A stretch of 15,267 nucleotides of DNA from Actinomycetales bacterium (GCA_012514545.1 JAAZAC010000225.1:1-15267), one strand, 5' to 3'. Positions 6,996 to 13,189 are shown, counted from the stretch's first letter. A program made the numbers and translations. The notes: generated from the letters alone by a model not told the origin.

Positions 6996-7013
6996 CCCCG
7001 CCCGACGGCGGGG
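6996..7013 (-). terminator. Hairpin terminator candidate for the pilT-like gene
   Basis: CCCCGCC (6996-7002), loop CGAC and GGCGGGG (7007-7013) form a 7-bp GC stem starting six bases past the pilT stop codon. There is no T tract, which is common for high-GC actinobacterial terminators. It would insulate the DUF4097/padR operon from pilT transcription. Confidence 0.55.
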
Positions 7014-7018
7014 CCCGC

Positions 7019-8113
7019 CTAGCGGACGACGCCCGCCGCGCGCAGCTCGACCGTGAGGTCCTGCGGGCGCGTGGCCACGGCGCACGCGTCCTCGTAGGTG
7101 ACGACGCCCTCCGAGACCAGCTGGAAGAGGTGCTTGTCGAAGGTCTGCATCTTGTAGAACTCGCCCTCGGCGATGAGGTCCTCGAGCGGCGGGTTGTTGA
7201 ACGGGTCGATGATCGCCTCGGCCGTGCGGCCCGTGTTGACCATGACCTCGACGACGGCGACCCGGCCGGTGCCGTCGGCCCGGCGCACGAGGCGCTGCGA
7301 GACGATGCCGCGCAGCGACTGGGCCAGCGCGCCGCGGATCTGCTTCTGCTCGTGCGGCTGGAAGAAGTCGACGATCCGGTTGATCGTCTCCGAGGCGTCG
7401 ATCGTGTGCAGCGTCGAGAGCACGAGGTGCCCGGTCTCCGCGGCCGACAGCGCCGCGCGCACCGTCTCCACGTCGCGCATCTCGCCGACGAGGATGACGT
7501 CCGGGTCCTGCCGCATCGCGGCGCGCAGCGCGACGGTGAAGTCGGCCGTGTCGTAGCCGACCTCGCGCTGGGACACGATCGCCTTCTTGTCCTTGTGCAG
7601 GATCTCGATCGGGTCCTCGATGGTGACGACGTTGACCTCCTTGTACGTGTTGATGAGGTCCACCATCGAGGCGAGGGTCGTCGTCTTGCCCGAGCCCGTG
7701 GGGCCCGTGACGAGCACGAGGCCGCGCGGCTCGAGGGCCAGCTCGCCGAGCACCTCGGGCAGGTGCAGCTCCTCGAGCGTCTGCGCCCCCATCGCGACCC
7801 GCCGGAACACCAGGCCCAGCGTGCCGCGCGCGCGGAACGCGTTGACCCGGAACCGCCCGACGCCGGACAGCGAGTAGGCGAAGTCCGCCTCGTTGGTCTC
7901 CGCGAACGACTCGCGCAGCTCGTCGGGCAGCACCTGGTTCACCATGTACTCGGTGTCCTCGGGGCGCAGATCGGGCACCTGGAGGCGTCGCAGCCGCCCG
8001 TCGACGCGCAGGCGCGGCGCCGACCCCACCTTGCAGTGCAGGTCGGACCCCCTGCTGCTGGCGAGGGCGTGCAGGAGCGGGATGACGGACTGCGGCTGCT
8101 GCTGCTCGGTCAC
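7019..8113 (-). CDS. pilT: PilT-family type IV pilus retraction ATPase
   Basis: A 364-residue hexameric secretion-superfamily ATPase; PilT powers pilus disassembly and twitching motility at the inner face of the membrane. Residues 1-125 form the PAS-like N-terminal domain (SDLHCKVGSAPRLRVDG). The RecA-like core follows: Walker A GPTGSGKTT (137-145), Asp box TIEDPIE (164-170), Walker B DPDVILVGEMRD (203-214) and His box HLVLSTLHT (229-237). It ends with an EDLIAEGEFYKMQTFD block (311-326), where PilT proteins carry their functionally important C-terminal motif. Length and motifs are complete, and no frameshift is seen. The GTG start has AGAGG directly abutting it, a poor spacing, but no better start was found. 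No pilin, PilB or PilC gene is in the window. It lies 82 bases downstream of rsrA on the same strand and may be partly co-transcribed with sigR-rsrA. Confidence 0.93.
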   Translation of the reverse strand: MTEQQQPQSVIPLLHALASSRGSDLHCKVGSAPRLRVDGRLRRLQVPDLRPEDTEYMVNQVLPDELRESFAETNEADFAYSLSGVGRFRVNAFRARGTLGLVFRRVAMGAQTLEELHLPEVLGELALEPRGLVLVTGPTGSGKTTTLASMVDLINTYKEVNVVTIEDPIEILHKDKKAIVSQREVGYDTADFTVALRAAMRQDPDVILVGEMRDVETVRAALSAAETGHLVLSTLHTIDASETINRIVDFFQPHEQKQIRGALAQSLRGIVSQRLVRRADGTGRVAVVEVMVNTGRTAEAIIDPFNNPPLEDLIAEGEFYKMQTFDKHLFQLVSEGVVTYEDACAVATRPQDLTVELRAAGVVR

Positions 8114-8195
8114 CCTCTGGTGATCGGGCGCGAGGGGGCCCGACTTGAGGCCCGATGCGCCGGTCCTGCGGTCGTCCCGATGCCGCCCGGCGCGG

Positions 8196-8471
8196 TCAGT
8201 CCGAGGCCTCGACCTGCATCCGCAGGATGGTCAGCTGCCGGCGGATCCGCACGTGCAGCTCGGCGGGCGCGGGCTCGAGGCACGAGCGCCGCACCAGCCG
8301 CTTGAGGTGGTCCGCGACGTCGTACTCGGACAGGCAGGGCTCGCAGTCGGCGAGGTGGCGGCGGATGCGGTCGCCCTCGACGTCGTCGATCTCCGCGTCG
8401 ATGAACTCGAAGAGGCGCGCGAGCGCCTCGGAGCAGTCGACGGCCGCGCCCTCGAGGTCGTCGTGGCTCAC
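8196..8471 (-). CDS. rsrA: RsrA-type zinc-binding anti-sigma factor
   Basis: A 91-residue anti-sigma factor that holds SigR inactive until thiol oxidation releases it. The zinc-anchored anti-sigma motif H39-x3-C43-x2-C46 is present, with Cys13 upstream. These match His37, Cys41, Cys44 and Cys11 of Streptomyces coelicolor RsrA with a constant offset of two, and Cys11-Cys44 is the redox disulfide there. A further Cys64 falls in the RRSCLEPAPAEL block, which in S. coelicolor has two adjacent cysteines; only one is kept here. The GTG start overlaps the sigR stop as GTGA (8468-8471), so synthesis of sigma and anti-sigma is coupled at near equal ratio. Confidence 0.92.
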   Translation of the reverse strand: MSHDDLEGAAVDCSEALARLFEFIDAEIDDVEGDRIRRHLADCEPCLSEYDVADHLKRLVRRSCLEPAPAELHVRIRRQLTILRMQVEASD

Positions 8472-9115
8472 GACTCGCTCCCCTCGGTCCGCGCGGGCAC
8501 CAGCCCCCGCTCGCGGGCGTAGTCCGTGAGCAGCTCGCGCAGCTGGTTGCGGCCGCGGTGCAGGCGGGACATCACCGTCCCGATCGGGGTACCCATGATC
8601 TCGGCGATCTCCTTGTACGCGAACCCCTCGACGTCGGCCAGGTAGACGGCGATCCGGAAGTCCTCGCCGATCGCCGCCAGGGCGGCCTTGACGTCCGCGT
8701 CGGGCAGGGCGTCCAGCGCCTCCGCCTCCGCCGAGCGCAGGCCGCTCGACGTGTGGGACGCGGCGCGGGCGAGCTGCCAGTCCTCGATGTCCTCCGAGCC
8801 CGACTGCAGCGGCTCACGCTGCTTCTTGCGGTAGGAGTTGATGAACGTGTTGGTCAGGATCCGGTAGAGCCACGCCTTGAGGTTGGTCCCCGGGCGGTAC
8901 TGGTGGAAGGCCGCGAACGCCTTCGCGATCGTCTCCTGGACGAGGTCCTCGGCGTCGGTCGGGTTGCGCGTCATGCGCAGGGCGGCCGAGTACAGCTGGT
9001 CCACGTAGACCAGCGCCTCCCGCTCGAACCGCTCGGCGCGCTCCTCGGGCCCCTCCGCCGGCGCCCTGTCGAAGTCCTCGCGGTCGGTGCCCTCGTCGGG
9101 CGCGTCGTTGTCCAT
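8468..9115 (-). CDS. sigR: ECF sigma factor SigR/SigH (thiol-oxidative stress)
   Basis: A 215-residue group IV sigma factor. Sigma-2 covers about 34-102 (LYSAALRMTRNPTDAEDLVQ, the -10 recognition helix LKAWLYRILTNTFINSYRKK) and sigma-4 about 145-196 (FRIAVYLADVEGFAYKEIAE, then GTPIGTVMSRLHRGRNQL). These blocks are typical of SigR of Streptomyces and SigH of Mycobacterium, which switch on thioredoxin, mycothiol and proteolysis genes under disulfide stress. ATG at 9115 matches the usual family start. It has no Shine-Dalgarno, but a TAGGCT box ends eight bases before it, as in leaderless transcripts. The frame stays open upstream to ATG 9250 (45 extra residues), just downstream of a SigR-type promoter, so a longer isoform is possible. 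It overlaps rsrA by four bases. Confidence 0.94.
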   Translation of the reverse strand: MDNDAPDEGTDREDFDRAPAEGPEERAERFEREALVYVDQLYSAALRMTRNPTDAEDLVQETIAKAFAAFHQYRPGTNLKAWLYRILTNTFINSYRKKQREPLQSGSEDIEDWQLARAASHTSSGLRSAEAEALDALPDADVKAALAAIGEDFRIAVYLADVEGFAYKEIAEIMGTPIGTVMSRLHRGRNQLRELLTDYARERGLVPARTEGSES

Positions 9116-9123
9116 CGGCCACG

Positions 9124-9152
9124 AGCCTAGCCGCGGGTCCGGCGTCGGACCC
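9124..9152 (-). promoter_or_regulatory. Proximal sigR promoter: -10 box with upstream dyad
   Basis: On the minus strand TAGGCT (9129-9124) fits TANNNT and lies eight bases before the sigR ATG, so transcription would begin at or next to the start codon. Just upstream GGGTCC (9152-9147 read in reverse) and GGACCC (9140-9135) form a 6-bp inverted repeat with a six-base loop. No clear -35 was found. A basal housekeeping promoter is the likely reading. Confidence 0.5.
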
Positions 9153-9259
9153 CACGGGCCCCGTCGGCGACCGACCCCCCGCCGGCCCGTCGAGCGCCCG
9201 CCCGACGACGACGGCGCGCCGGTCGGCGCGGGAGCGAGCGCGAGCGTCATGACCGGGAC

Positions 9260-9287
9260 AACGCCGCGGGCCCGCGGCGCCATTCCC
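9260..9287 (-). promoter_or_regulatory. SigR-dependent autoregulatory promoter of sigR
   Basis: On the minus strand GGGAAT (9287-9282) and GTT (9262-9260) match the SigR/SigH -35 (GGAAT) and -10 (GTT) elements, with 19 bases between GGAAT and GTT; the usual spacing is about 18. The spacer holds the perfect 16-bp palindrome GCCGCGGGCCCGCGGC (9263-9278). SigR genes are normally autoregulated from such a promoter. It would give either a leader of about 135 bases before ATG 9115 or an almost leaderless start at ATG 9250. Confidence 0.6.
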
Positions 9288-9355
9288 GCAGGCCGTCGAA
9301 CCCGCCGTCGCGAAGGCCGTCCGCCGACCCGCGCGCCGGGTCGGGGCGCAGCGGC

Positions 9356-9384
9356 TACCGTGCAGACAGGAGACCTTGGAGGAG
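9356..9384 (+). promoter_or_regulatory. doxX-like gene -10 box and ribosome binding site
   Basis: TACCGT (9356-9361) fits an actinobacterial TANNNT -10 box and GGAGGAG (9378-9384) is a strong Shine-Dalgarno before ATG 9388. The latter decides this ATG over the in-frame TTG at 9376. No -35 box was recognised. The rest of the 272-base divergent region holds the two sigR promoters on the other strand. Confidence 0.45.
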
Positions 9385-9387
9385 ACC

Positions 9388-9852
9388 ATGCTCAGCCGCC
9401 GGATCGCCCGTCCCCTGCTGGCCGCGTGGTTCGTCGCCGAGGGCGTCGACGCCGCCCGGCACCCCGACGCGCACGTCGAGCGCCTGCGCGGCGCCTGGCG
9501 CCGCCTCGCGAAGAGCCTCGACCTCCCCCAGCCCCCACCCACCGGCACCCTGCGCACGATCGCGCAGGCGCACGGCGGGGCGACGGCCGCGGCCGGGATC
9601 CTGCTCGCGCTCGGCAAGGCGCCGCGCACCGCCGCGACCGCCCTCGTCCTGCTCACGCTGCCCGTGGCCGCCATGGACGCCCCGACCCGCGGCGGGTCCG
9701 ACGACGAGGACGACCGCGGGCCGCGCCCGTTCCTGCGCGACCTGTCCCTGGTCGGCGGCGCGGCGATCGCGGCCCTCGACCGCGAGGGGCACCCGTCGCT
9801 GGGCTGGCGCCTCTCGCACGCCCGGGCCGGCCGGGCGGCGGCGGCGCGCTGA
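9388..9852 (+). CDS. DoxX-family membrane protein
   Basis: A 154-residue protein with the DoxX opening MLSRRIARPLLAAWFVAEGVDAARHP, a first membrane helix followed by a polar loop. Two more hydrophobic stretches follow, GGATAAAGILLALGK to VLLTLPVAAMD (about 65-98) and LSLVGGAAIAAL (about 122-134), suggesting a 3-4 helix membrane protein. A short acidic loop (SDDEDDRGPR) separates the last helices. In mycobacteria DoxX works with a thiosulfate sulfurtransferase and superoxide dismutase in thiol/oxidant defence; transfer of that role here is inference, helped by its divergent placement next to sigR. The start is set by GGAGGAG four to five bases upstream. It ends 48 bases before aroA. Confidence 0.78.
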   Translation: MLSRRIARPLLAAWFVAEGVDAARHPDAHVERLRGAWRRLAKSLDLPQPPPTGTLRTIAQAHGGATAAAGILLALGKAPRTAATALVLLTLPVAAMDAPTRGGSDDEDDRGPRPFLRDLSLVGGAAIAALDREGHPSLGWRLSHARAGRAAAAR

Positions 9853-9866
9853 GGCCGCCACCCCGG

Positions 9867-9893
9867 CGGCGGCGGGCCCGCCGCCGGTAGCCT
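9867..9893 (+). promoter_or_regulatory. aroA promoter: GC palindrome plus -10 box, leaderless
   Basis: A 20-bp perfect palindrome CGGCGGCGGGCCCGCCGCCG (9867-9886) is followed one base later by TAGCCT (9888-9893), a TANNNT -10 box. The aroA ATG is seven bases further on with no Shine-Dalgarno, so the transcript is probably leaderless. The palindrome occupies the spacer and -35 region. It could terminate doxX transcripts or bind a regulator. Confidence 0.5.
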
Positions 9894-9900
9894 CGTCGCC

Positions 9901-11208
9901 ATGACGACCGCGCCCGCCCCCGCGCCCGAGTGGGCCGCGCCGGTGGGCGAGCGCCCGCTGGACGCCGTCGTCGAGGTGCCGGGCTCGAAGTCGCTGACCA
10001 ACCGCTACCTCGTGCTCGCGGCGCTCGCCGAGGGCCCCGGCCGCATCCGCGGCGCGCTGACCTCCCGCGACACGCTGCTCATGGCCGACGCGCTCGAGGT
10101 GCTCGGCGCGCGGGTGTCCCGGGACGGCGCCGACTGGACGGTCGACCCGCTCGACCCCGGCGGGGCCCCCGCCGGCGACGGCCCGCTGCGCGTCGAGTGC
10201 GGCCTCGCCGGCACCGTCATGCGGTTCGTGCCGCCGGTGGCGGCGCTGCTCGGCAGGCCCGTGCGCTTCGACGGCGACCCGGCCGCCCGGGTCCGGCCCG
10301 TGGGCCCGGTGCTCCGGGCCCTGCGCGCGCTCGGCGCCGACGTCGCCGACGACGGCCGCGGCACCCTCCCCTTCACGGTCACCGGGCCCGGCGTCGTCAC
10401 CGGCGGCCTCGTGGACGTGGACGCGAGCGGGTCGTCGCAGTTCGTCTCCGGCCTGCTCCTCGCGGCGCCGCGCTTCGCCGAGGGCCTCGTGCTGCGGCAC
10501 ACCGGCCCGACGCTGCCGAGCCTGCCCCACATCGCGATGACCGTGGAGGTGCTGCGCGCCGCCGGCGTCGCCGTCGACGACTCGCGGCCGCACATCTGGG
10601 AGGTCGCCCCCGGCCCGGTCGCGGCGCGCGACGTGCGCGTCGAGCCGGACCTGTCCAACGCCGCGCCGTTCCTCGCCGCCGCGCTCGTCGTCGGCGGCAC
10701 GGTGCGCGTGCCCGGCTGGCCGGAGCGGACCACCCAGCCCGGCGACCGCCTGCCCGAGATCCTCGAGGCGATGGGCGGGCGCGCCCGGCGGGAGGGCGAC
10801 GTCCTCGCGGTGACGGGGACCGGCGTCGTGCACGGGATCGACGTCGACCTGCACGACGCGAGCGAGCTCGCCCCCACGGTCGCCGCCCTCGCGGCCCTCG
10901 CCGACTCCCCCAGCCGGCTGCGCGGCATCGGGCACATGCGCGGGCACGAGACGGACCGGCTCGCCGCGCTGGCCACCGAGATCACCCGGGTCGGCGGGCA
11001 GGCGGAGCAGACCCACGACGGGCTCGTCATCACCCCGCGCCCCCTGCACGCCGCCGTCTGGCAGACCTACCACGACCACCGGATGGCCACCGCGGGCGCG
11101 CTCGTCGGCCTGCGCGTGCCGGGCCTGCGCGTCGTCGACGTGGCCACGACGGCGAAGACGCTGCCCGGGTTCGACGCGATGTGGGCGCGCATGCTCGAGG
11201 TCGCCTGA
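9901..11208 (+). CDS. aroA: 3-phosphoshikimate 1-carboxyvinyltransferase (EPSP synthase)
   Basis: A cytoplasmic 435-residue enzyme joining shikimate-3-phosphate and phosphoenolpyruvate to make EPSP, the sixth step of the shikimate pathway. Visible signatures: PGSKSLTNRYLVLAAL with Lys30, Ser31 and Arg35; the GLAGTVMRF block (101-109), the counterpart of NAGTAMRP; GSSQFVSGLLLAAP (177-190); EPDLSNAAPFL (248-258); HMRGHETDRLAA (345-356) with Glu350; and YHDHRMATAGAL near the C-terminus with the closing TAKTLPGF. The block around the E. coli catalytic Asp313 reads ASELAPTVAAL, so Glu322 replaces Asp; as I recall, mycobacterial enzymes are similar. Length is normal and both ends are complete. rsgA starts three bases after its stop, so the two are probably one operon. 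In mycobacteria and Streptomyces, aroA and rsgA also lie near sigH/sigR. Confidence 0.97.
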   Translation: MTTAPAPAPEWAAPVGERPLDAVVEVPGSKSLTNRYLVLAALAEGPGRIRGALTSRDTLLMADALEVLGARVSRDGADWTVDPLDPGGAPAGDGPLRVECGLAGTVMRFVPPVAALLGRPVRFDGDPAARVRPVGPVLRALRALGADVADDGRGTLPFTVTGPGVVTGGLVDVDASGSSQFVSGLLLAAPRFAEGLVLRHTGPTLPSLPHIAMTVEVLRAAGVAVDDSRPHIWEVAPGPVAARDVRVEPDLSNAAPFLAAALVVGGTVRVPGWPERTTQPGDRLPEILEAMGGRARREGDVLAVTGTGVVHGIDVDLHDASELAPTVAALAALADSPSRLRGIGHMRGHETDRLAALATEITRVGGQAEQTHDGLVITPRPLHAAVWQTYHDHRMATAGALVGLRVPGLRVVDVATTAKTLPGFDAMWARMLEVA

Positions 11209-11211
11209 GGC

Positions 11212-12267
11212 ATGGTGCGCCGGCTCGACGAGGACGCCGTCCGCATCCGCATCCGGCCGGGGCGGGGCTCCCGCCCCCGCACCAAGCGGCGCCCCGCGCA
11301 CCGCGACGCCGTCCGCGGGCTCGTCGTGTCCGTGGACCGCGGCCGCTACGCGGTGCTCCTCGCGCCGGACACCCCCGAGGAGCGGGCCGTGACGGCGGTG
11401 AAGGCGCGCGAGCTGGGTCGCCAGCGCGTCGTCTGCGGCGACCTCGTCGACGTGGTCGGCGACGTCTCGGGCGCGCCGGGCACGCTCGCGCGCATCGTGC
11501 GGATCGCGGACCGGCGCACGGTCCTGCGGCGCACGGCGGACGACGCCGACCCGGTCGAGCGCGTCATCGTCGCCAATGCCGACCAGCTCGTGATCGTCAC
11601 CGCGCTCGCGGACCCCGAGCCGCGCCCGCGCATGATCGACAGGTGCGTGGTCGCGGCGTACGACGCCGGCATGGACGCGCTCCTCTGCCTGACCAAGGCG
11701 GACCTCGCCGACCCCACCGAGCTCGCCGGGCTCTACGCGCCCCTCGGGGTGGAGGTCGCCGTCACCGCGTTCGAGCCGTCCGACGGCGGCCCGCCCCGCA
11801 TCCGCGGCCTCGACCGCCTGCGGCACCACCTGGCCGGGCGGGTCTCGGTGCTCGTCGGCCACTCCGGCGTCGGGAAGTCGACGCTGGTCAACGCGCTCGT
11901 GCCCGACGCCGACCGGGCCACCGGCGCGGTCAACGAGGTCACGGGCCGCGGGCGCCACACGTCGTCGTCGGCGGTGGCGCTGCGCCTGCCGGAGCGGGAC
12001 GGCTGGGTCATCGACACGCCGGGGGTGCGGTCGTTCGGGCTGGCGCACGTGACGCCGCAGCGGCTGCTCGAGGCGTTCGAGGACCTCGCGGAGGTGGCCG
12101 AGGAGCGCTGCCCGCGTGGCTGCACGCACCTGGCGGACGCGCCCGACTGCGCGCTCGACGACTGGGTGGCCGAGGCCGACGAGGCCACGCGCGAGCTCCG
12201 GACCGCCCGCGTGGCCTCGCTGCGCCGCCTCCTCGCGGCCCGCACGGGCGACCCGCGCGCGGACTGA
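11212..12267 (+). CDS. rsgA: Ribosome small-subunit assembly GTPase RsgA
   Basis: A 351-residue circularly permuted GTPase that helps late 30S maturation. Order of motifs: N-terminal OB-fold-like RNA-binding region (about 30-110, preceded by a basic Arg-rich tail), G4 TKAD (161-164), G1/P-loop GHSGVGKST (216-224), G2 GRGRHTS (245-251), G3 DTPGV (268-272), then a zinc knuckle C300-x3-C304-x-H306-x6-C313. G4 preceding G1 is diagnostic of RsgA (YjeQ/EngC). The ATG is three bases after the aroA stop (TGAGGCATG) with only a weak GAGG, so translation likely depends on coupling. The metabolic and ribosomal partners share no obvious function; the arrangement is a conserved actinobacterial neighbourhood. 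Confidence 0.96.
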   Translation: MVRRLDEDAVRIRIRPGRGSRPRTKRRPAHRDAVRGLVVSVDRGRYAVLLAPDTPEERAVTAVKARELGRQRVVCGDLVDVVGDVSGAPGTLARIVRIADRRTVLRRTADDADPVERVIVANADQLVIVTALADPEPRPRMIDRCVVAAYDAGMDALLCLTKADLADPTELAGLYAPLGVEVAVTAFEPSDGGPPRIRGLDRLRHHLAGRVSVLVGHSGVGKSTLVNALVPDADRATGAVNEVTGRGRHTSSSAVALRLPERDGWVIDTPGVRSFGLAHVTPQRLLEAFEDLAEVAEERCPRGCTHLADAPDCALDDWVAEADEATRELRTARVASLRRLLAARTGDPRAD

Positions 12268-12284
12268 CCGCACGGACTGACCGC
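12260..12284. repeat. 12-bp direct repeat over the rsgA stop codon
   Basis: CGGACTGACCGC occurs at 12260-12271 and 12273-12284, one base apart. The first copy contains the rsgA TGA, the second repeats it downstream. Probably a small slippage duplication; no function seen. Confidence 0.75.
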
Positions 12285-12315
12285 GCCCGACGACGCGGGC
12301 CCGCGGAGCGCCTGG

Positions 12316-12344
12316 GCCGCGCGGGGCCCGCGCGGCGCTACGGT
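12316..12344 (+). promoter_or_regulatory. hisN promoter: GC palindrome plus -10 box, leaderless
   Basis: GCCGCGCGGG (12316-12325) and CCCGCGCGGC (12327-12336) are perfect inverted repeats around a single G. Two bases later comes TACGGT (12339-12344), a TANNNT -10 box, and the hisN ATG is six bases beyond it with no Shine-Dalgarno. The layout is the same as at aroA. The dyad could end rsgA transcription or act as an operator over the -35 region. Confidence 0.5.
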
Positions 12345-12350
12345 GCCCTC

Positions 12351-13139
12351 ATGGCGTACGACGACGACCTGCGGCTGGCGCACGTCATCGCCGACCAGGT
12401 CGACGCGGTCACCATGTCGCGCTTCCGCGCGCTCGACCTGCACGTCGAGACGAAGCCCGACCACACCCCGGTGTCCGACGCCGACCGGCTGGCCGAGGAG
12501 ATCGTGCGGGCCCAGCTGGGCCGCACCCGGCCGCGGGACGCCGTGCTCGGCGAGGAGCTGCCGGCGACCGGGCACGGGCCGCGCCAGTGGGTGGTCGACC
12601 CGATCGACGGCACCAAGAACTTCGTCCGCGGGGTGCCCGTGTGGGCGACCCTCATCGGGCTCATCGACAACGGCCAGGTGGTGCTGGGGCTGGTCAGCGC
12701 GCCGGCGCTCGGGCGGCGCTGGTGGGCCGCGGTCGGCTCGGGCGCGTGGAGCGGGCGGTCGCTGTCCTCGGCGACGCGCCTGCACGTGTCCCAGGTGAGC
12801 ACCCTCGCCGACGCCTCGCTGTCGTACTCCTCGCTCTCGGGCTGGGAGGAGCAGGGCCGCCTCGAGGGCTTCCTCGACCTCACGCGCGCGGTGTGGCGCA
12901 CCCGCGCCTACGGGGACTTCTGGTCGTACGTGCTCGTCGCCGAGGGCGCGGTGGACATCGCGTGCGAGCCCGAGCTCGCGGTGCACGACATGGCCGCCCT
13001 CGTGCCGATCGTCACCGAGGCGGGCGGCGTCTTCACGTCGGTGCGCGGCGTGCCCGGCCCGTTCGGCGGGTCGGCGCTGGCGACGAACGGCCTGCTGCAC
13101 GAGCAGGTGCGCGCCTACCTCGACCCGTTCGAGGACTGA
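12351..13139 (+). CDS. hisN: Inositol-monophosphatase-family phosphatase, probable histidinol-phosphatase
   Basis: A 262-residue Mg-dependent phosphatase. The two metal motifs are clear: GEE (67-69) and WVVDPIDGTKNF (80-91) with Asp83 and Asp86. The C-terminal metal Asp213 lies in HDMAALVPIVTEAGG, where inositol monophosphatases usually have WDxAAG. This HDMAAL variant, the short N-terminus and the KPDHTPVSDAD block (35-45) resemble the actinobacterial HisN type, which dephosphorylates histidinol phosphate in histidine synthesis; a general inositol-phosphate phosphatase is the alternative. It is complete, soluble and apparently leaderless from ATG 12351. It converges with the DUF6912-like gene across a strong hairpin. 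A phosphatase of this family also sits near sigR in Streptomyces. Confidence 0.88.
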   Translation: MAYDDDLRLAHVIADQVDAVTMSRFRALDLHVETKPDHTPVSDADRLAEEIVRAQLGRTRPRDAVLGEELPATGHGPRQWVVDPIDGTKNFVRGVPVWATLIGLIDNGQVVLGLVSAPALGRRWWAAVGSGAWSGRSLSSATRLHVSQVSTLADASLSYSSLSGWEEQGRLEGFLDLTRAVWRTRAYGDFWSYVLVAEGAVDIACEPELAVHDMAALVPIVTEAGGVFTSVRGVPGPFGGSALATNGLLHEQVRAYLDPFED

Positions 13140-13141
13140 GC

Positions 13142-13176
13142 CCGGCCGGGCCGGCCGGGCGGGCCGGCCCGGCCGG
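13142..13176. terminator. Strong bidirectional hairpin between convergent genes
   Basis: CCGGCCGGGCCGGCC (13142-13156), loop GGGCG and GGCCGGCCCGGCCGG (13162-13176) form a perfect 15-bp all-GC stem. It starts three bases after the hisN stop and ends 13 bases before the stop of the convergent minus-strand gene, so it can serve both. There is no T tract. Confidence 0.75.
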
Positions 13177-13189
13177 CCCGGGCGGGCGG

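Noticed and set aside
6879..7085. N-terminal extension of the DUF4097 protein to 7085
   Set aside because: It would translate the operator dyad and the end of pilT; ATG 6878 has a good GGGAGG site.
8136..8153. GGGCC-N8-GGCCC hairpin between rsrA and pilT as a terminator
   Set aside because: Only 5 bp with an 8-base loop and no T tract; too weak to list, though it may attenuate read-through.
9281..9283. ATG at 9283 as the sigR start
   Set aside because: It lies inside the SigR-type -35 element and could not be transcribed from that promoter; 9115 (main) and 9250 (possible) are better.
9355..12273. 972-codon minus-strand open frame across doxX, aroA and rsgA
   Set aside because: It spans three well-supported genes on the other strand, has low-complexity composition and no motif.
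9930..12350. Apparent upstream extension of hisN through aroA and rsgA in another frame
   Set aside because: The extension is Arg/Pro-rich nonsense; real hisN homology begins at ATG 12351, directly behind a promoter-like -10 box.
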